This document shows positions 44,122-56,186 of a stretch of 64,000 nucleotides of DNA, piece after piece. The stretch covers positions 1,934,992-1,998,991 of the forward strand of contig JAQFVV010006313.1 in assembly GCA_028023455.1 (NCBI GenBank), written 5' to 3'. This DNA comes from Epiperipatus broadwayi (taxonomy: Eukaryota; Onychophora; Udeonychophora; Euonychophora; Peripatidae). The stretch's first letter is position 1. Each line of letters begins with the position of its first letter. The position numbers and the translations under genes are program-made. Below the pieces are notes generated by a model. It did not search any database, was not told the DNA's origin, and worked only from the letters and a program-made list of their open reading frames with translations.

Positions 44122-45253
44122 TAGTAATAGTAACAAGTCAGAAGTTACATGACTTATATATAGCTTGCACTTACTAATATGTAAAGTTAAGAGCGTGCTA
44201 ATAGCTCTAAACAAGCTTTTTTTTTTTTTTTATGATAAATGCTACTACAAGAGAAGGCATTCAAATCATGGTCCCCATCCCCAGACCGGTTTCGACCTAT
44301 GGGTCTCTTCAGTGAGGAGTTGGGACATTGGATCTAAAAAACCAACTCAAGCAAAGCATTTATCTAAAAGATAATTGTTAGAAGAAGATCTGAAACTTTT
44401 AGACATCTACATGTCTTTAAAGTCAGCTCTCCAACTGAAAAAATCATATGGGCCTGAACTTAATTCAGATACTCCATATATTAGTAGGCTTAGCTCTTTA
44501 ATTTAGCTAAAGCCACAACAGCAAAATAATAATAGTAATAGTAACAAGTCAGAAGTTACATGACTTATATATAGCTTGCACTTACTAATATGTAAAGTTA
44601 AGAGCGTGCTAATAGCTCTAAACAAGCTTTTTTTTTTTTTATTATTTATGATAAATGCTACTACAAGAGAAGGCATTCAAATCATGGTCCCCATCCCCAG
44701 ACCGGTTTCAACCTATGGGTCTCTTCAGTGAGGAGTTGGGACATTGGATCTAAAAAACCAACTCAAGCAAAGCATTTATCTAAAAGATAATTGTTAGAAG
44801 ATCTGAAACTTTTAGACATCTACATGTCTTTAAAGTCAGCTCTCCAACTGAAAAAATCATATGGGCCTGAACTTAATTCAGATACTCCATATATTAGTAG
44901 GCTTAGCTCTTTAATTTAGCTAAAGCCACAACAGCAAAATAATAATAGTAATAGTAACAAGTCAGAAGTTACATGACTTATATATAGCTTGCACTTACTA
45001 ATATGTAAAGTTAAGAGCGTGCTAATAGCTCTAAACAAGCTTTTTTTATTATTATTATTTATGATAAAAGCTACTACAAGAGAAGGCATTCAAATCATGG
45101 TCCCCATCCCCAGACCGGTTTCGACCTATGGGTCTCTTCAGTGAGGAGTTGGGACATTGGATCTAAAAAACCAACTCAAGCAAAGCATTTATCTAAAAGA
45201 TAATTGTTAGAAGAAGATCTGAAACTTTTAGACATCTACATGTCTTTAAAGTC
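44122..45253 (-). repeat. Satellite 2, about 412-bp units, left block (minus polarity), 2.7 units
   Basis: caagtcagaag recurs at 44134, 44545 and 44958 (411 and 413 bp). The ribozyme reads on the minus strand. Units differ mostly in the length of an A/T run. The block ends at a 3-base overlap (gtc, 45251-45253) with the inverted block. Confidence 0.95.
44271..44328 (-). ncRNA. Type I hammerhead ribozyme, satellite 2 left block (one of three)
   Basis: Minus strand: stem I ctcctca, CUGAAGA, stem II gacc-cata-ggtc, GAAA, palindromic stem III ACCGGU, C17, then tggggatgggg. All conserved core positions are met. The unit near 44710 has a gguu variant in stem II. Confidence 0.85.
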
Positions 45254-47481
45254 CCAACTCCTCACTGAAGAGACCCATAGGTCGAAACCGGTCTGGGGAT
45301 GGGGACCATGATTTGAATGCCTTCTCTTGTAGTAGCATTTATCATAAATAATAAAAAAAAAGCTTGTTTAGAGCTATTAGCACGCTCTTAACTTTACATA
45401 TTAGTAAGTGCAAGCTATATATAAGTCATGTAACTTCTGACTTGTTACTATTACTATTATTATTTTGCTGTTGTGGCTTTAGCTAAATTAAAGAGCTAAG
45501 CCTACTAATATATGGAGTATCTGAATTAAGTTCAGGCCCATATGATTTTTTCAGTTGGAGAGCTGACTTTAAAGACATGTAGATGTCTAAAAGTTTCAGA
45601 TCTTCTTCTAACAATTATCTTTTAGATAAATGCTTTGCTTGAGTTGGTTTTTTAGATCCAATGTCCCAACTCCTCACTGAAGAGACCCATAGGTCGAAAC
45701 CGGTCTGGGGATGGGGACCATGATTTGAATGCCTTTTCTTGTAGTAGCATTTATCACAAATAATAAAAAAAAAAGCTTGTTTAGAGCTATTAGCACGCTC
45801 TTAACTTTACATATTAGTAAGTGCAAGCTATATATAAGTCATGTAACTTCTGACTTGTTACTATTACTATTATTATTTTGCTGTTGTGGCTTTAGCTAAA
45901 TTAAAGAGCTAAGCCTACTAATATATGGAGTATCTGAATTAAGTTCAGGCCCATATGATTTTTTCAGTTGGAGAGCTGACTTTAAAGACATGTAGATGTC
46001 TAAAAGTTTCAGATCTTCTTCTAACAATTATCTTTTAGATAAATGCTTTGCTTGAGTTGGTTTTTTAGATCCAATGTCCCAACTCCTCACTGAAGAGACC
46101 CATAGGTCAAAACCGGTCTGGGGATGGGGACGATGATTTGAATGCCTTCTCTTGTAGTAGCATTTATCATAAATAATAAAAAAAAAAAAAAAAGCTTGTT
46201 TAGAGCTATTAGCACGCTCTTAACTTTACATATTAGTAAGTGCAAGCTATATATAAGTCATGTAACTTCTGACTTGTTACTATTACTATTATTATTTTGC
46301 TGTTGTGGCTTTAGCTAAATTAAAGAGCTAAGCCTAATAATATATGGAGTATCTGAATTAAGTTCAGGCCCATATGATTTTTTCAGTTGGAGAGCTGACT
46401 TTAAAGACATGTAGATGTCTAAAAGTTTCAGATCTTCTTCTAACAATTATCTTTTAGATAAATGCTTTGCTTGAGTTGGTTTTTTAGATCCAATGTCCCA
46501 ACTCCTCACTGAAGAGACCCATAGGTCGAAACCGGTCTGGGGATGGGGACCATGATTTGAATGCCTTCTCTTGTAGTAGCATTTATCATAAATAATAAAA
46601 ATAAAAAAAAGCTTGTTTAGAGCTATTAGCACGCTCTTAACTTTACATATTAGTAAGTGCAAGCTATATATAAGTCATGTAACTTCTGACTTGTTACTAT
46701 TACTATTATTATTTTGCTGTTGTGGCTTTAGCTAAATTAAAGAGCTAAGCCTACTAATATATGGAGTATCTGAATTAAGTTCAGGCCCATATGATTTTTT
46801 CAGTTGGAGAGCTGACTTTAAAGACATGTAGATGTCTAAAAGTTTCAGATCTTCTTCTAACAATTATCTTTTAGATAAATGCTTTGCTTGAGTTGGTTTT
46901 TTAGATCCAATGTCCCAACTCCTCACTGAAGAGACCCATAGGTCGAAACTGGTCTGGGGATGGGGACCATGATTTGAATGCCTTCTCTTGTAGTAGCATT
47001 TATCATAAATAATAAAAAAAAAAAAAAGCTTGTTTAGAGCTATTAGCACGCTCTTAACTTTACATATTAGTAAGTGCAAGCTATATATAAGTCATGTAAC
47101 TTCTGACTTGTTACTATTACTATTATTATTTTGCTGTTGTGGCTTTATCTAAATTAAAGAGCTAAGCCTACTAATATATGGAGTATCTGAATTAAGTTCA
47201 GGCCCATATGATTTTTTCAGTTGGAGAGCTGACTTTAAAGACATGTAGATGTCTAAAAGTCTCAGATCTTCTTCTAACAATTATCTTTTAGATAAATGCT
47301 TTGCTTGAGTTGGTTTTTTAGATCCAATGTCCCAACTCCTCACTGAAGAGACCCATAGGTCGAAACCGGTCTGGGGATGGGGACCATGATTTGAATGCCT
47401 TCTCTTGTAGTAGCATTTATCATAAATAATAATAAAAAAAAAAAAAGCTTGTTTAGAGCTATTAGCACGCTCTTAACTTTA
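45251..47481 (+). repeat. Satellite 2, about 412-419-bp units, right block (plus polarity), 5.4 units
   Basis: Inverted relative to the left block. The core ctcactgaag recurs at 45261, 45673, 46086, 46505, 46922 and 47339. The right end stops short within a unit, before the 13-bp duplication. Small ORFs of about 70 codons in each unit are shadows of the RNA unit. Confidence 0.95.
45662..45718 (+). ncRNA. Type I hammerhead ribozyme, satellite 2 right block (one of six)
   Basis: CUGAAGA is at 45677-45683; stem II gacc/ggtc encloses cata; GAAA is at 45696-45699; stem III is the self-complementary ACCGGU; predicted cleavage follows C 45705. Stem I pairs ctcctca with tggggat (6 bp, one G-U), then a small internal loop (caa / tg), then tgtccc pairs with gggac. 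C3, U4, G5, A6, G8, A9, G12, A13, A14, the 10.1-11.1 G-C pair and A15.1-U16.1 are all canonical; position 7 may be any base. One sister unit (46109) has GAAA changed to AAAA (G12 lost) and should be inactive. The minimal palindromic stem III is typical of animal retrozymes, which are thought to cleave as dimers. Confidence 0.88.
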
Positions 47482-47494
47482 AATAAAATCTTCA
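47482..47494. repeat. Right target-site duplication of satellite 2
   Basis: aataaaatcttca, identical to 44109-44121. Confidence 0.7.
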
Positions 47495-47654
47495 GTAATT
47501 GATCCATCCATGTGGAATAACTTTTTTACGATAAATAAACTGATAAAAATAAAAAACAAAAATTTTTTAGGTACCCTTCGTTAAAAATATTCATAAAAAA
47601 TCTAAAAATTGTCATACAGAAAAAATTCTTAGATTTTCAGGTAGATGTCAAAAC

Positions 47655-47715
47655 AGCGCAAAGAGTGACGTATTGTGTGTATGTGTGACGTTTACCGTTT
47701 ACGCGTAAACTCAGC
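47655..47715 (-). promoter_or_regulatory. Candidate regulatory segment with CRE-like sites and a 14-bp palindrome
   Basis: A local rise in G+C with two TGACGT half-site cores (gtgacgta and gtgacgtt) 19 bp apart and the perfect palindrome gtttacgcgtaaac (47697-47710). It lies between the 3' end of one minus-strand candidate gene and the exon candidate at 43.2 kb, so it could be the latter's promoter. No initiator or TATA position could be fixed. Confidence 0.3.
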
Positions 47716-48410
47716 TCAAAATAGAAATTTCTAGAAAAGTCGTACAAAAGTCGTACTGGGGGTCAAAGAGTTTTAAGAGCAAATATGCAGATCTCTTACA
47801 TTAAGAAAAGTTTCCATGAGACTTATTGTTTCATATAATGTGAGTAAATATAAGGACATAAATATAAGAACATATATTTTATTCATGTAATGTATATTTT
47901 GTAAGTAATCAAAAATAAAAAGAGATTAATAAAAAAATAACTAAAACCTTGTAAATATGTATATGTATATATTGTTTAATATAGATACATACTTAAAATT
48001 AAAATATAATGTGAGTAAATTAATTCTTTATGGAAAAGTTAAAAATCATGAAAGTAGAGTTAAAAATAAGTATCTCAGTTCACCTTATACATTCAAAAAC
48101 ATAATATTGATCATAAAATATTGTTTAATAATGCAACATTATTTTTAGAGAAACAATGAAATTTATTAAAAAGGCCAAAGGGAGTCTTTTGATTAATGAA
48201 TTTGGATCTTAGGCAATAACTTAGCATTGGTTTTGAATTGTGGACAATTATATGTGCATATATATATATATAATTTTTATTTATAATTTTTACTTGAGAA
48301 GGTTTATTAGTTTAAAAGATAAAACCATGATAATTTTTGCATCTATTTTAACTTTTAGTCAGCTAGTATAAATATAAAGTATTTAATAAATGAGAACTAC
48401 CCTATATTAA
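47716..48410. other. AT-rich intergenic DNA
   Basis: Nothing further recognised; ORF 47957-48148 is chance AT-rich translation. Confidence 0.4.
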
Positions 48411-48433
48411 TTAAGTTAAAACCACAGCAAAGC

Positions 48434-48439
48434 TTTATT
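48434..48439 (-). terminator. AATAAA polyadenylation signal
   Basis: Minus-strand AATAAA followed by gctttgctgtgg, about 110 bp downstream of the stop at 48549. Confidence 0.55.
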
Positions 48440-48548
48440 AAATTAAGAGCATCAACACATCAGACCAGTTCTGCAGACTGAATATAAATAATAGCAAATT
48501 TGTTCAAGCTACTTACTGACCATAAAATGGCTGCTTTTGATCAATCAC

Positions 48549-48776
48549 TCATGATATTATGTATGAGCTAGTAACTGAACAAATGATAGGTATATCTGTT
48601 GTTAGATAGTTCAAAATTTGGTCATCAGAGTATGATTGCACTTTTTTGTTTTCTTCATCATTTATGATAGGTATGTCTGTTGCTATGGGATTCAAATCTT
48701 GATTGCCAGCATATGGTTGCAGTTCTTGCCTTCTCAAGAGGACTTCATACTGTCTCTCTGTTCTGTCATAGGAATA
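48549..48776 (-). CDS. Candidate terminal coding exon, minus strand
   Basis: Open for 75 codons plus TGA after an AG acceptor (acatgacaagag). It starts YSYDRTERQYEVLLRRQEL and ends VTSSYIIS. Two imperfect 28-residue repeats share the pattern (L/V)Q.Y....Q.LN...TDIPII. The composition (acidic, Gln/Asn/Tyr-rich) is unlike AT-rich noise, an AATAAA follows at 48434, and the start phase (0) matches the end of the upstream candidate exon 48951-49059 across a 174-bp intron. Could be the cytoplasmic tail of a larger protein. Family not recognised. Confidence 0.6.
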   Translation of the reverse strand, partial: YSYDRTERQYEVLLRRQELQPYAGNQDLNPIATDIPIINDEENKKVQSYSDDQILNYLTTDIPIICSVTSSYIIS

Positions 48777-48950
48777 CTCTTGTCATGTTTTCCAGAATGG
48801 TATGTGAAATTGTGATTTGTGGCCCTCAAAATGCATTTAATAATGACATTTGCTATTGCTGATATATGCACAACTGGTGTATATTACCATCCACCAGTAT
48901 TGTGTTAGCTTCTGGCAATTATTACTTGTTGTATGTCATTACATCTATAC

Positions 48951-49059
48951 AAATGGAGTCTCTTTTAATCTTTCCAAATGTTCGATTGGACTTTCCCCTG
49001 GGTCTCCCTGAATCTGATTATCTATGGACCTTGGCTGCCCCCCCTCTTCTTTCATGTTA
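48951..49059 (-). CDS. Candidate penultimate exon, minus strand
   Basis: Acceptor ataattgattacag and donor ttt/gtatag bound 109 bp. The frame reads NMKEEGGQPRSIDNQIQGDP then GESPIEHLERLKETPF and joins in phase to 48776. Contains a G-run (ggggggg) with possible assembly sensitivity. Further upstream exons are not identified. Confidence 0.45.
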
Positions 49060-50149
49060 CTGTAATCAATTATTGGCATTATAACAAAATTTTTCATGAT
49101 ATGGTCTACTTTCCCTGGTCATACTGCTCGACATTATATTCCATCCATCTTATTTTATTATTTTGAAAAAAATAATTCCTTCACTTTATTCTACCCATCT
49201 TTATTGTTTCTAGTATAACTACAATCCCTTACATACACACCCCACCCATTTTGTATAAGTGATGCTGGTATGATCATTCACTCCATTTGCAAAAGAAAAT
49301 GGATAAAAAATTATTTTTATAATAATATTATTTTAAATACTAGTGTCCCATAACCTGCTACTCACAAAATTTTTTTTTCTTATTTTGTCAGTTGGAACAG
49401 AAGCAAACTTTATACTTACATCCATAGCTTTGTTCTTTTTCTCTCTCTCTACAACTCTAAAGCTGTAATGGTTACATTATATAAACAAAAAATTTATACA
49501 TCGAATTCCCCCTCCCCAAAATTCTGGGTTTATCTCCCTATGTAAACTCTGTTACTCTTATATATTGTATGAGTGATGGTTTTAAATACTTGACTAATGT
49601 CCTGTAACAGTCAAGATTGTGTAATCATCCAACAAGACTGAAAGACCAAGCAGGGCCTCTCAACCAGCAGACATAGGGCTACCTGTCTTTAATTTAAACC
49701 CCTACCTAGGCTTGATGGACTCAGCTACATAATTATTATCTTTGATGTCACACAGCTTTCCTTACAGCATGACATAACTCAGTGTTTGAATACAGACTCT
49801 TTTCTCAGGGTTATTCATCAACATATGACCTTACCACACACTAGCATTTCTTAAGGCCCTACATTAATTTACTTATAGTTATTGACATGATTTGGGAATT
49901 TAATAATGCTTCAAAGCAAAATACTATATCTGCCATGTACAAAACCATAGATGTGTTTGTTTTGGCAATTGAATAACTTTATTGAATTATGTATAATAAA
50001 TACTTAATAGTTCCCATTCACAATGAAAATATAAGTTTTATTACAGAAACTAAAATAATGAAGAGAGTAGCTTACAAATTATTAGATTAAGATAATCCAC
50101 TGTGTAATGATATATAAATATGTCGTTACATTAATTTAAAATAAAAACT
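49060..50149. other. AT-rich DNA, presumed intron or intergenic
   Basis: A less AT-rich stretch at 49615-49860 shows no sustained frame. Not assigned. Confidence 0.4.
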
Positions 50150-52140
50150 TAAAAGTTCGCAAATAAAAGTAAAAAACTAAACGCTAAAATTAAAATGTTT
50201 GTTAAACGTATATACATTCGCACAGATGCCAAACTTTAAAAATATTTTTTTTTAAAAAACAAATAAATAAGTATTTGAACGTACTTTTTTATAAAAAAAA
50301 AAAAAGTACAAGATTTAAAAATAAAAATAGGTATTAATTAATTCTTGTAATCTGTAAATGGAAATGATTGTTTATAAATTGTTTGAAAAGCAAGCTAGCC
50401 ATGGGCTCTTGTATAATTAAAATGATCTGATGAAAGATAGATAAGAAAAAAAGAGAAATTATCTTGACCAATGGAAGCACTAAGCTTTGGCTCGGACCCT
50501 AACGAAAGTGATGGATTTGTGACATTTTGTTGATTGAATCTGTGTGGATAATATAAAAAGGGAAATACAGTTTTTTCGGGCAGTTCCAGCATTGTGTGTT
50601 TGAGAGGTGGTAGGATGCACATACCACACTCTCTATTTAAAAAGGAAAAATGAAAAGACTGTGATACCTTGAACCAGATATTGCTATCTCCAGAACATTA
50701 TCTTCCAATGGAGGCATTGCGGGAATTAAAAGCAGAAACCTGGACTCTTCTACCGTGAGCTATGAACTTTACAAATTAACAACAACCAAAAAAAAGTAAT
50801 TAAGAACTTTCGTCAGTGATTTTTTTTTAAAGATTCAGCTAATTTAAATTTTAAAATGAACTCTTATTTGATTTTCAAATTAATAATTGATTGTTTAAAT
50901 TTATATAGTTAAGTTTTGCTAAAATCATTTCCATTTTATTATTTTTATTTGTAGTAATATTTATTGTACAAATTATTAAATGCATTACATTTAAGTTGGA
51001 TATAGACATTGCATAGATACGTTAGTGGTTGATTATGTTGTGGTTTTCACATTCGATTAGAATATATGGGTCAACGATATCACTGCAAGCATCTTACGAT
51101 GAATGCTAATGGGATTTGTATATTCCCTATGCAAGTGACGTTTATCGATGACTTTGTATTTTGATCGGTTGTGTTTAATTTGGAATGTTTTTGCCCGGGA
51201 AATCTGTGCAGCTGATCTGTACTCAACATTTTAAAGCAAATTTATAAAAATAATCTGTGCGAACGTATTTAAATGTTAAATTTAAGTCGGGCGTGAATGG
51301 CTATATAGTTTTGTAAAGTTATATTAAGGGAGGGTAATCTTAGGTTATTCGTTTCGTGGTTGAATTGGCTCAATGGATTGGATATATTTGTGTAATTAGT
51401 AGATGTAGTATAAGTTTCGCTACATGCAGAATCGCTGAATGCACTGCACCAACCCTTTGCTTATGGATGGGATTGTAAGTCAGCAAAAAGGATCACGGTC
51501 CCTTCCTATGGAGTTTTTATTTTATTGTTCTTCTTGCTATACAGACGTCATATTCCTGTATCGGACAAGAGTCAATGTTTTCTCTAACTACACTGTTCAG
51601 ATATCCATTCCTGACAGTATAGTATATTTGTGCTGTTGTATTTTCATGCTACATTGAATACATAAATGTATCAGATGGATTGATGCCGGTTTGACTGCGA
51701 ATTTTAGCCTAAGGTTAAATAGGGATAGAATGTTTTATTTTCAAATGCAAATCTATGTAGTCTATTCATACTTGACCATCTAAATAAAATATTAAACTCA
51801 TTGAAATTTATGTAAATGTACAATTAAAGAGTAATATAAAAAATCTAAAAATGTTAAACCTATTCCTCAAAATTTAAATGTTATTTTATATGTGCGTAAA
51901 TAAATATTTTTATGTGTTAATTTCTGGCAGTGGCTTTTATTCTTTTATATTTAAGATATAAAATTTATAGATTTTTATCTCTGCATCTCTGCTGAGCTAG
52001 TGACTTGGGCTAACGATCGGAATATTTAAATAACGTGGAATCTTAACAGCGCGTATCTGCCTACTCTATAAATTTTTTTAGGCTCAAATGCCTAGATGGC
52101 ACCCTGGTAGTTGCAGATATTGTTTTTGCGGTTAGATTCG
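50150..52140 (+). repeat. About 2-kb dispersed non-coding repeat, copy 2
   Basis: Plus-strand counterpart of 30115-32290. Internal blocks are in the order B then A here but A then B in copy 1. A cgcacagat motif near 50220 faces its complement atctgtgcg near 51256. No conserved frame; ORFs at 50395-50622 and 51439-51657 are not preserved in copy 1. Confidence 0.7.
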
Positions 52141-52297
52141 ATCTTCTCTTTCATTTCGATCATTATAACTGGCTTTTACAAAGTATTAGAGAAGGTGGAA
52201 GCAGCTTATAGCAATAATGTGTGCCCTATTTAATTTGTACTGGAGGTATGAGAAGCTATCAGCCCATTATAAGTTTTGATCTAACAATCTATTACAG

Positions 52298-52369
52298 ATT
52301 TATTTTGTTTGATGGGACAATTGTGGATGAGTTCAATTTAAGGCTACCCAGAGTTGCTGATGAGTGCAG
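52298..52369 (+). CDS. Candidate internal exon, plus strand
   Basis: A 72-bp segment between aatctattacag and tgcag/gtaaag. Only one frame is open: FILFDGTIVDEFNLRLPRVA then DECR. It starts with one base of a split codon and ends in phase 2. The base composition is clearly different from its flanks. No partner exon in phase was identified and the product is not recognised. Confidence 0.5.
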
Positions 52370-53900
52370 GTAAAGTCTGTACAGATAAACATTACTTAGG
52401 CATTTCAGTAATACCCTATGTGAGTGCTGTCAATGGTAAACAAATGTAAGGATGATCGGCATAGCAATCTGATGGCATGGTTCACAACTAAGGATGGATG
52501 TCCCTGGCTGTAGGGATGCTTTGGCTTCCAATTGAGAGTGAATACCAATGAAGATGTGCTAAATCTAGGATTTGGAGTGCTGATAAGTCTTTAGTTCAAT
52601 TGCACAACCTAGACCAGCACTAATACTTGATTAGGAACCTGGGTATATAAGAAGGAGTAGAGCCTGCACTTGTCACAGTGTTTATACAAAGATGAGTAAA
52701 CCATATGGTGAGCAGAGGTAATGAATTCAATAATAATAAGACCATTGCAACATGTATGAAGGGGTAGGAATGCAATATACAGAAAGATAAATGATAAATT
52801 ATTACCTTCCACATATCCTAATAATAATCATTATGAAACTTAGTTTTATATGACAAATAAGCTTTCCCAGATAACCACATATAATTGTTTTATAACTAAA
52901 ATCCATTCACAATAACTATTTGAAATCATCTTAAAGGTAGAAATCTAATAATATAACATTTAAAGTATAGTAAAGATTAATTACCCCTAATATAGACTGA
53001 TAGCATTATTCATTACTTCTTACATTGCCTGAACATGAATTGTGGTTTAATTTACATATATATTCTACTGCATTGATAAGCAATGCAATATGTGCATCTC
53101 GATAACTTTATGAATATTACTTTCATGTAATGGAATCTTGGATTATATATATGACAGCCTTAATATTAGTTTTCATTATATAGGATCATTTTAACAAAAT
53201 AGAATTATTAATTTTAGTGTTACATAAAATAAAATTTAAACAGAATTAATATATTGTTTTATTATAGATAACTTCAATTATAAATTAATTTCTAGTGCAT
53301 GAGTTGGTTTATATTTATAGGACAGCATGATAAACAAAAATGATTTATATAACTGAATGGGAATATGCTTGCAATCCTTCACTAATTCTTTACATAATTC
53401 TAAGAAATTGAAAAATAACCTTACTCGACATGATGGGGGGGGGGGGTGAGATAAGAATAAGAACAGAAACAAAATAATCAATTTAGATACATATTGTTAT
53501 TACTTTAAAATTTTACAGCTTTAAATTTAGAGTCTTCCTAACTCACTCCATCCCTTGGGACTTTGAGAGCAAACAAGTGTAAACACATTTAATGATTTAA
53601 AATTTAACTCCCTCCATCATTCAAGGTGATGCAAATAAAATGCTAAATAAATTTATAAATTTGCTAAATAATTAAGACCACTAAATGATAAATACTATAT
53701 ACAATTTACTAAGTTAAAACTAGCTGAAGAAAATATGTTTAAAAAAACTGAGTTACAGTTAAAAACCTTTAAATAAAATTAAAGCATTTTACCAGTAAGA
53801 TGATAATGACTTTCAGGACTTCTTCTATGCATATGGATATATGAATTCATAGTCTTCAGACTTGCATGGAGATGGTAGAAAGTAGATAAATCTTAATCAT
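52370..53900. other. AT-rich DNA, presumed intron
   Basis: Contains a short poly(G) run at 53433-53446. No supported gene; small minus-strand ORFs at 52609-52814 look like chance. Confidence 0.4.
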
Positions 53901-53908
53901 ATCAATAG

Positions 53909-53981
53909 AACTTTTCTGGATGCCAAACTTCACTGACAACCAAAGTGAAACCAATGCCGATCTCCTCACTCATAATGCCAG
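53909..53981 (+). CDS. Candidate internal exon, plus strand
   Basis: Bounded by catatcaatag and gccag/gtactt, 73 bp, frame LFWMPNFTDNQSETNADLLT then HNAR. Phase does not join directly to 52298-52369. The minus strand is also open (MSEEIGIGFTLVVSEVWHPE), so strand and identity are uncertain. Confidence 0.35.
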
Positions 53982-56085
53982 GTACTTTTTAATATTTTCT
54001 TTCCTTCTTCTTCACAAATAACAAAAGAGTAACAAGCAGAATTTTAAGCAAGGTAATTAATTAGAAACTTACACTGAATATATATAAAATCTTGTGCCAA
54101 ATATATGATTCTCCAAATAGGTTCTTGTGCCAAATATTTGATTTTTTCTCTTAATATGATCTTGGGTCAAATATACAATTCTCTCTTTTTCATACAATAC
54201 CCCATTTCACACTTATATATTTAATTTTATGCCAATGATCCACTTTTTTAATTCTGAATGAATTTAGTTCTGATTTTAATTGATGTTCCATTAGTTTTCT
54301 ACTTCCTCATGCCTTGTGTGCAGCCAAATTGTTTTCCTTGCCATTGTCTTTTTTTACTTTTATTTAACATCATAAAGTGTGTATAGACTCTGAAGATGTT
54401 CGCCTGTAACTATTACAGCCAATTTTATCTATAGATGGAGAAATACAGAACTTACACACTCTTCTGTAATGGCTTTCTATTTTCCGACTATTGTATGCAA
54501 TCTATTAACATTTCTTTACTTAATTGATTATGCTTTTAACGATATTTTTTTTTTCTTAAAATAATATAGCATGACTTAACTTTTAACTTTAAAATATAAA
54601 ATTATACACACACATGCATATTACTTATGTGTGCAGATATTGAGAAGTAAATTATATATGATGTGAAGTATGCTACTATTTAAGAAAACATGAAGCAAGC
54701 ATATATGCCTGAAGATATGCACTGTGTCAATATGTATATGCACATTGTTTTAATATTATATTAATGTGACTATTGTGTCATTTAAGTAAGACTAAGAGCA
54801 GTTTAGTTCCTGACATTTAATTTTATAAACAATGTTCTCAGAAAACAGTTTTATCTTTACAATTATTGGTTAACTGCAGTGAATAAAACTTTTTTGCATA
54901 ATTTTTTCATTTTTGTTTTTAAAAAAATTATATATGAAAGGGATAAGCAAGATTTATTATCAATAACATTATATATATATAAATATATTGAAACAAATAA
55001 GGTTCTGTTCATTACTTTGTAAGTCATGTGATCTTCCACCTGGTAGTAAGCTGTTTTTCAGTGTTGTGAGGATAGTTAATAAATATAACAAAATAAAACT
55101 TTATAAAAAAATTATATAAAGTAAAAAAATCTTAAAATAAAGGATTAAAAGTAATTATAACAGGCAATGTTCAAATATTAAAATAAAATTATTACAAGTT
55201 ATATTTTTAAATAATAATAAATAATAAAATGGATTTGTTAGAAGATAAAAGAATGTATGCAAAGTATTGTAAAGCAACTCAAGCATATTACTGTTAAAAA
55301 GAAATTAGATTAAAAATTAAGTTATGAAAAAAAAAGCCTGTTTTTAGATATGAAATTGGATAACAAGGGAAAAATTCAAGAAATTTAGTAATTATAGTGT
55401 TTTAAAAATTCATTTAATTAAAATGAAATATAAAGTGTTGCAAATAAATGATTATCAAAAATGTTAAAAACATTTTATTTATTTTTCTTGAAATTAATCA
55501 CCCAGGATTCTTTCTTTATTCAAATTGCATCCAACTAACTTTAAGATGACTGAGTAAAAAAGAGGAAAGCCTGCCAACTGTCCGGAATCTAACTTGGGTT
55601 TTCTGTGAATGCTGTTTAGAAGAAATTTATATTAAACATGAATAAAAAATTGAGTAAACTTCAAATTTCAGGAAGGAGATTGATAAAGAACATTATGGCA
55701 AATTATAAAAAGAGTGATTATAAATTGAACCAATTAATGCATGCCATTATGGGAGAATTGTTAACTGACAAAAACATTTTGCATATATAAAAAACTGTTT
55801 CTCCAATCAGACTGTCATCGTAACTATTTTAGGTTTTATTTTACAATCTTTTAGTTATATTTAATTCTAAAAAAACATATTTTATTATGTATAAAGTATT
55901 TATATAACAGACAGGGTTACAGATTGGAAGGCCAAATGAGCATACCAATTAAATAAATAAATAGTAAGTAAAATAGAAAAATCTATTAAAAAATAACATT
56001 ATTAATAGGTAAATATTGTATGTAGATATTATAACCAATCATATGATTACAAGATTGAAATCAAAAATGTAGGTTTAAAAAAAAA
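53982..56085. other. AT-rich DNA, nothing recognised
   Basis: No supported gene or repeat. Confidence 0.5.
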
Positions 56086-56089
56086 ATAA

Positions 56090-56155
56090 AAAAATGTTCC
56101 AAAAGAGAAAAAGAAAGAACATGAAGAAGCATTGAATAGAAGAAGAGACAATAAC

Positions 56156-56186
<31 letters not shown>

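Noticed and set aside
44165-47079. About 70-codon ORFs starting MHLLICKVKSV in satellite 2 units
   Set aside because: They are the same shadow ORF repeated in each unit, crossing the ribozyme and a variable A/T run; length differences of that run shift the peptide, so it is not under protein constraint.
48680-49166. Plus-strand ORFs of 60-72 codons
   Set aside because: They oppose the better supported minus-strand exons, which have in-phase splice sites and a polyadenylation signal.
50395-50622. 75-codon minus-strand ORF
   Set aside because: Lies inside the 2-kb dispersed repeat and is not conserved in the other copy.
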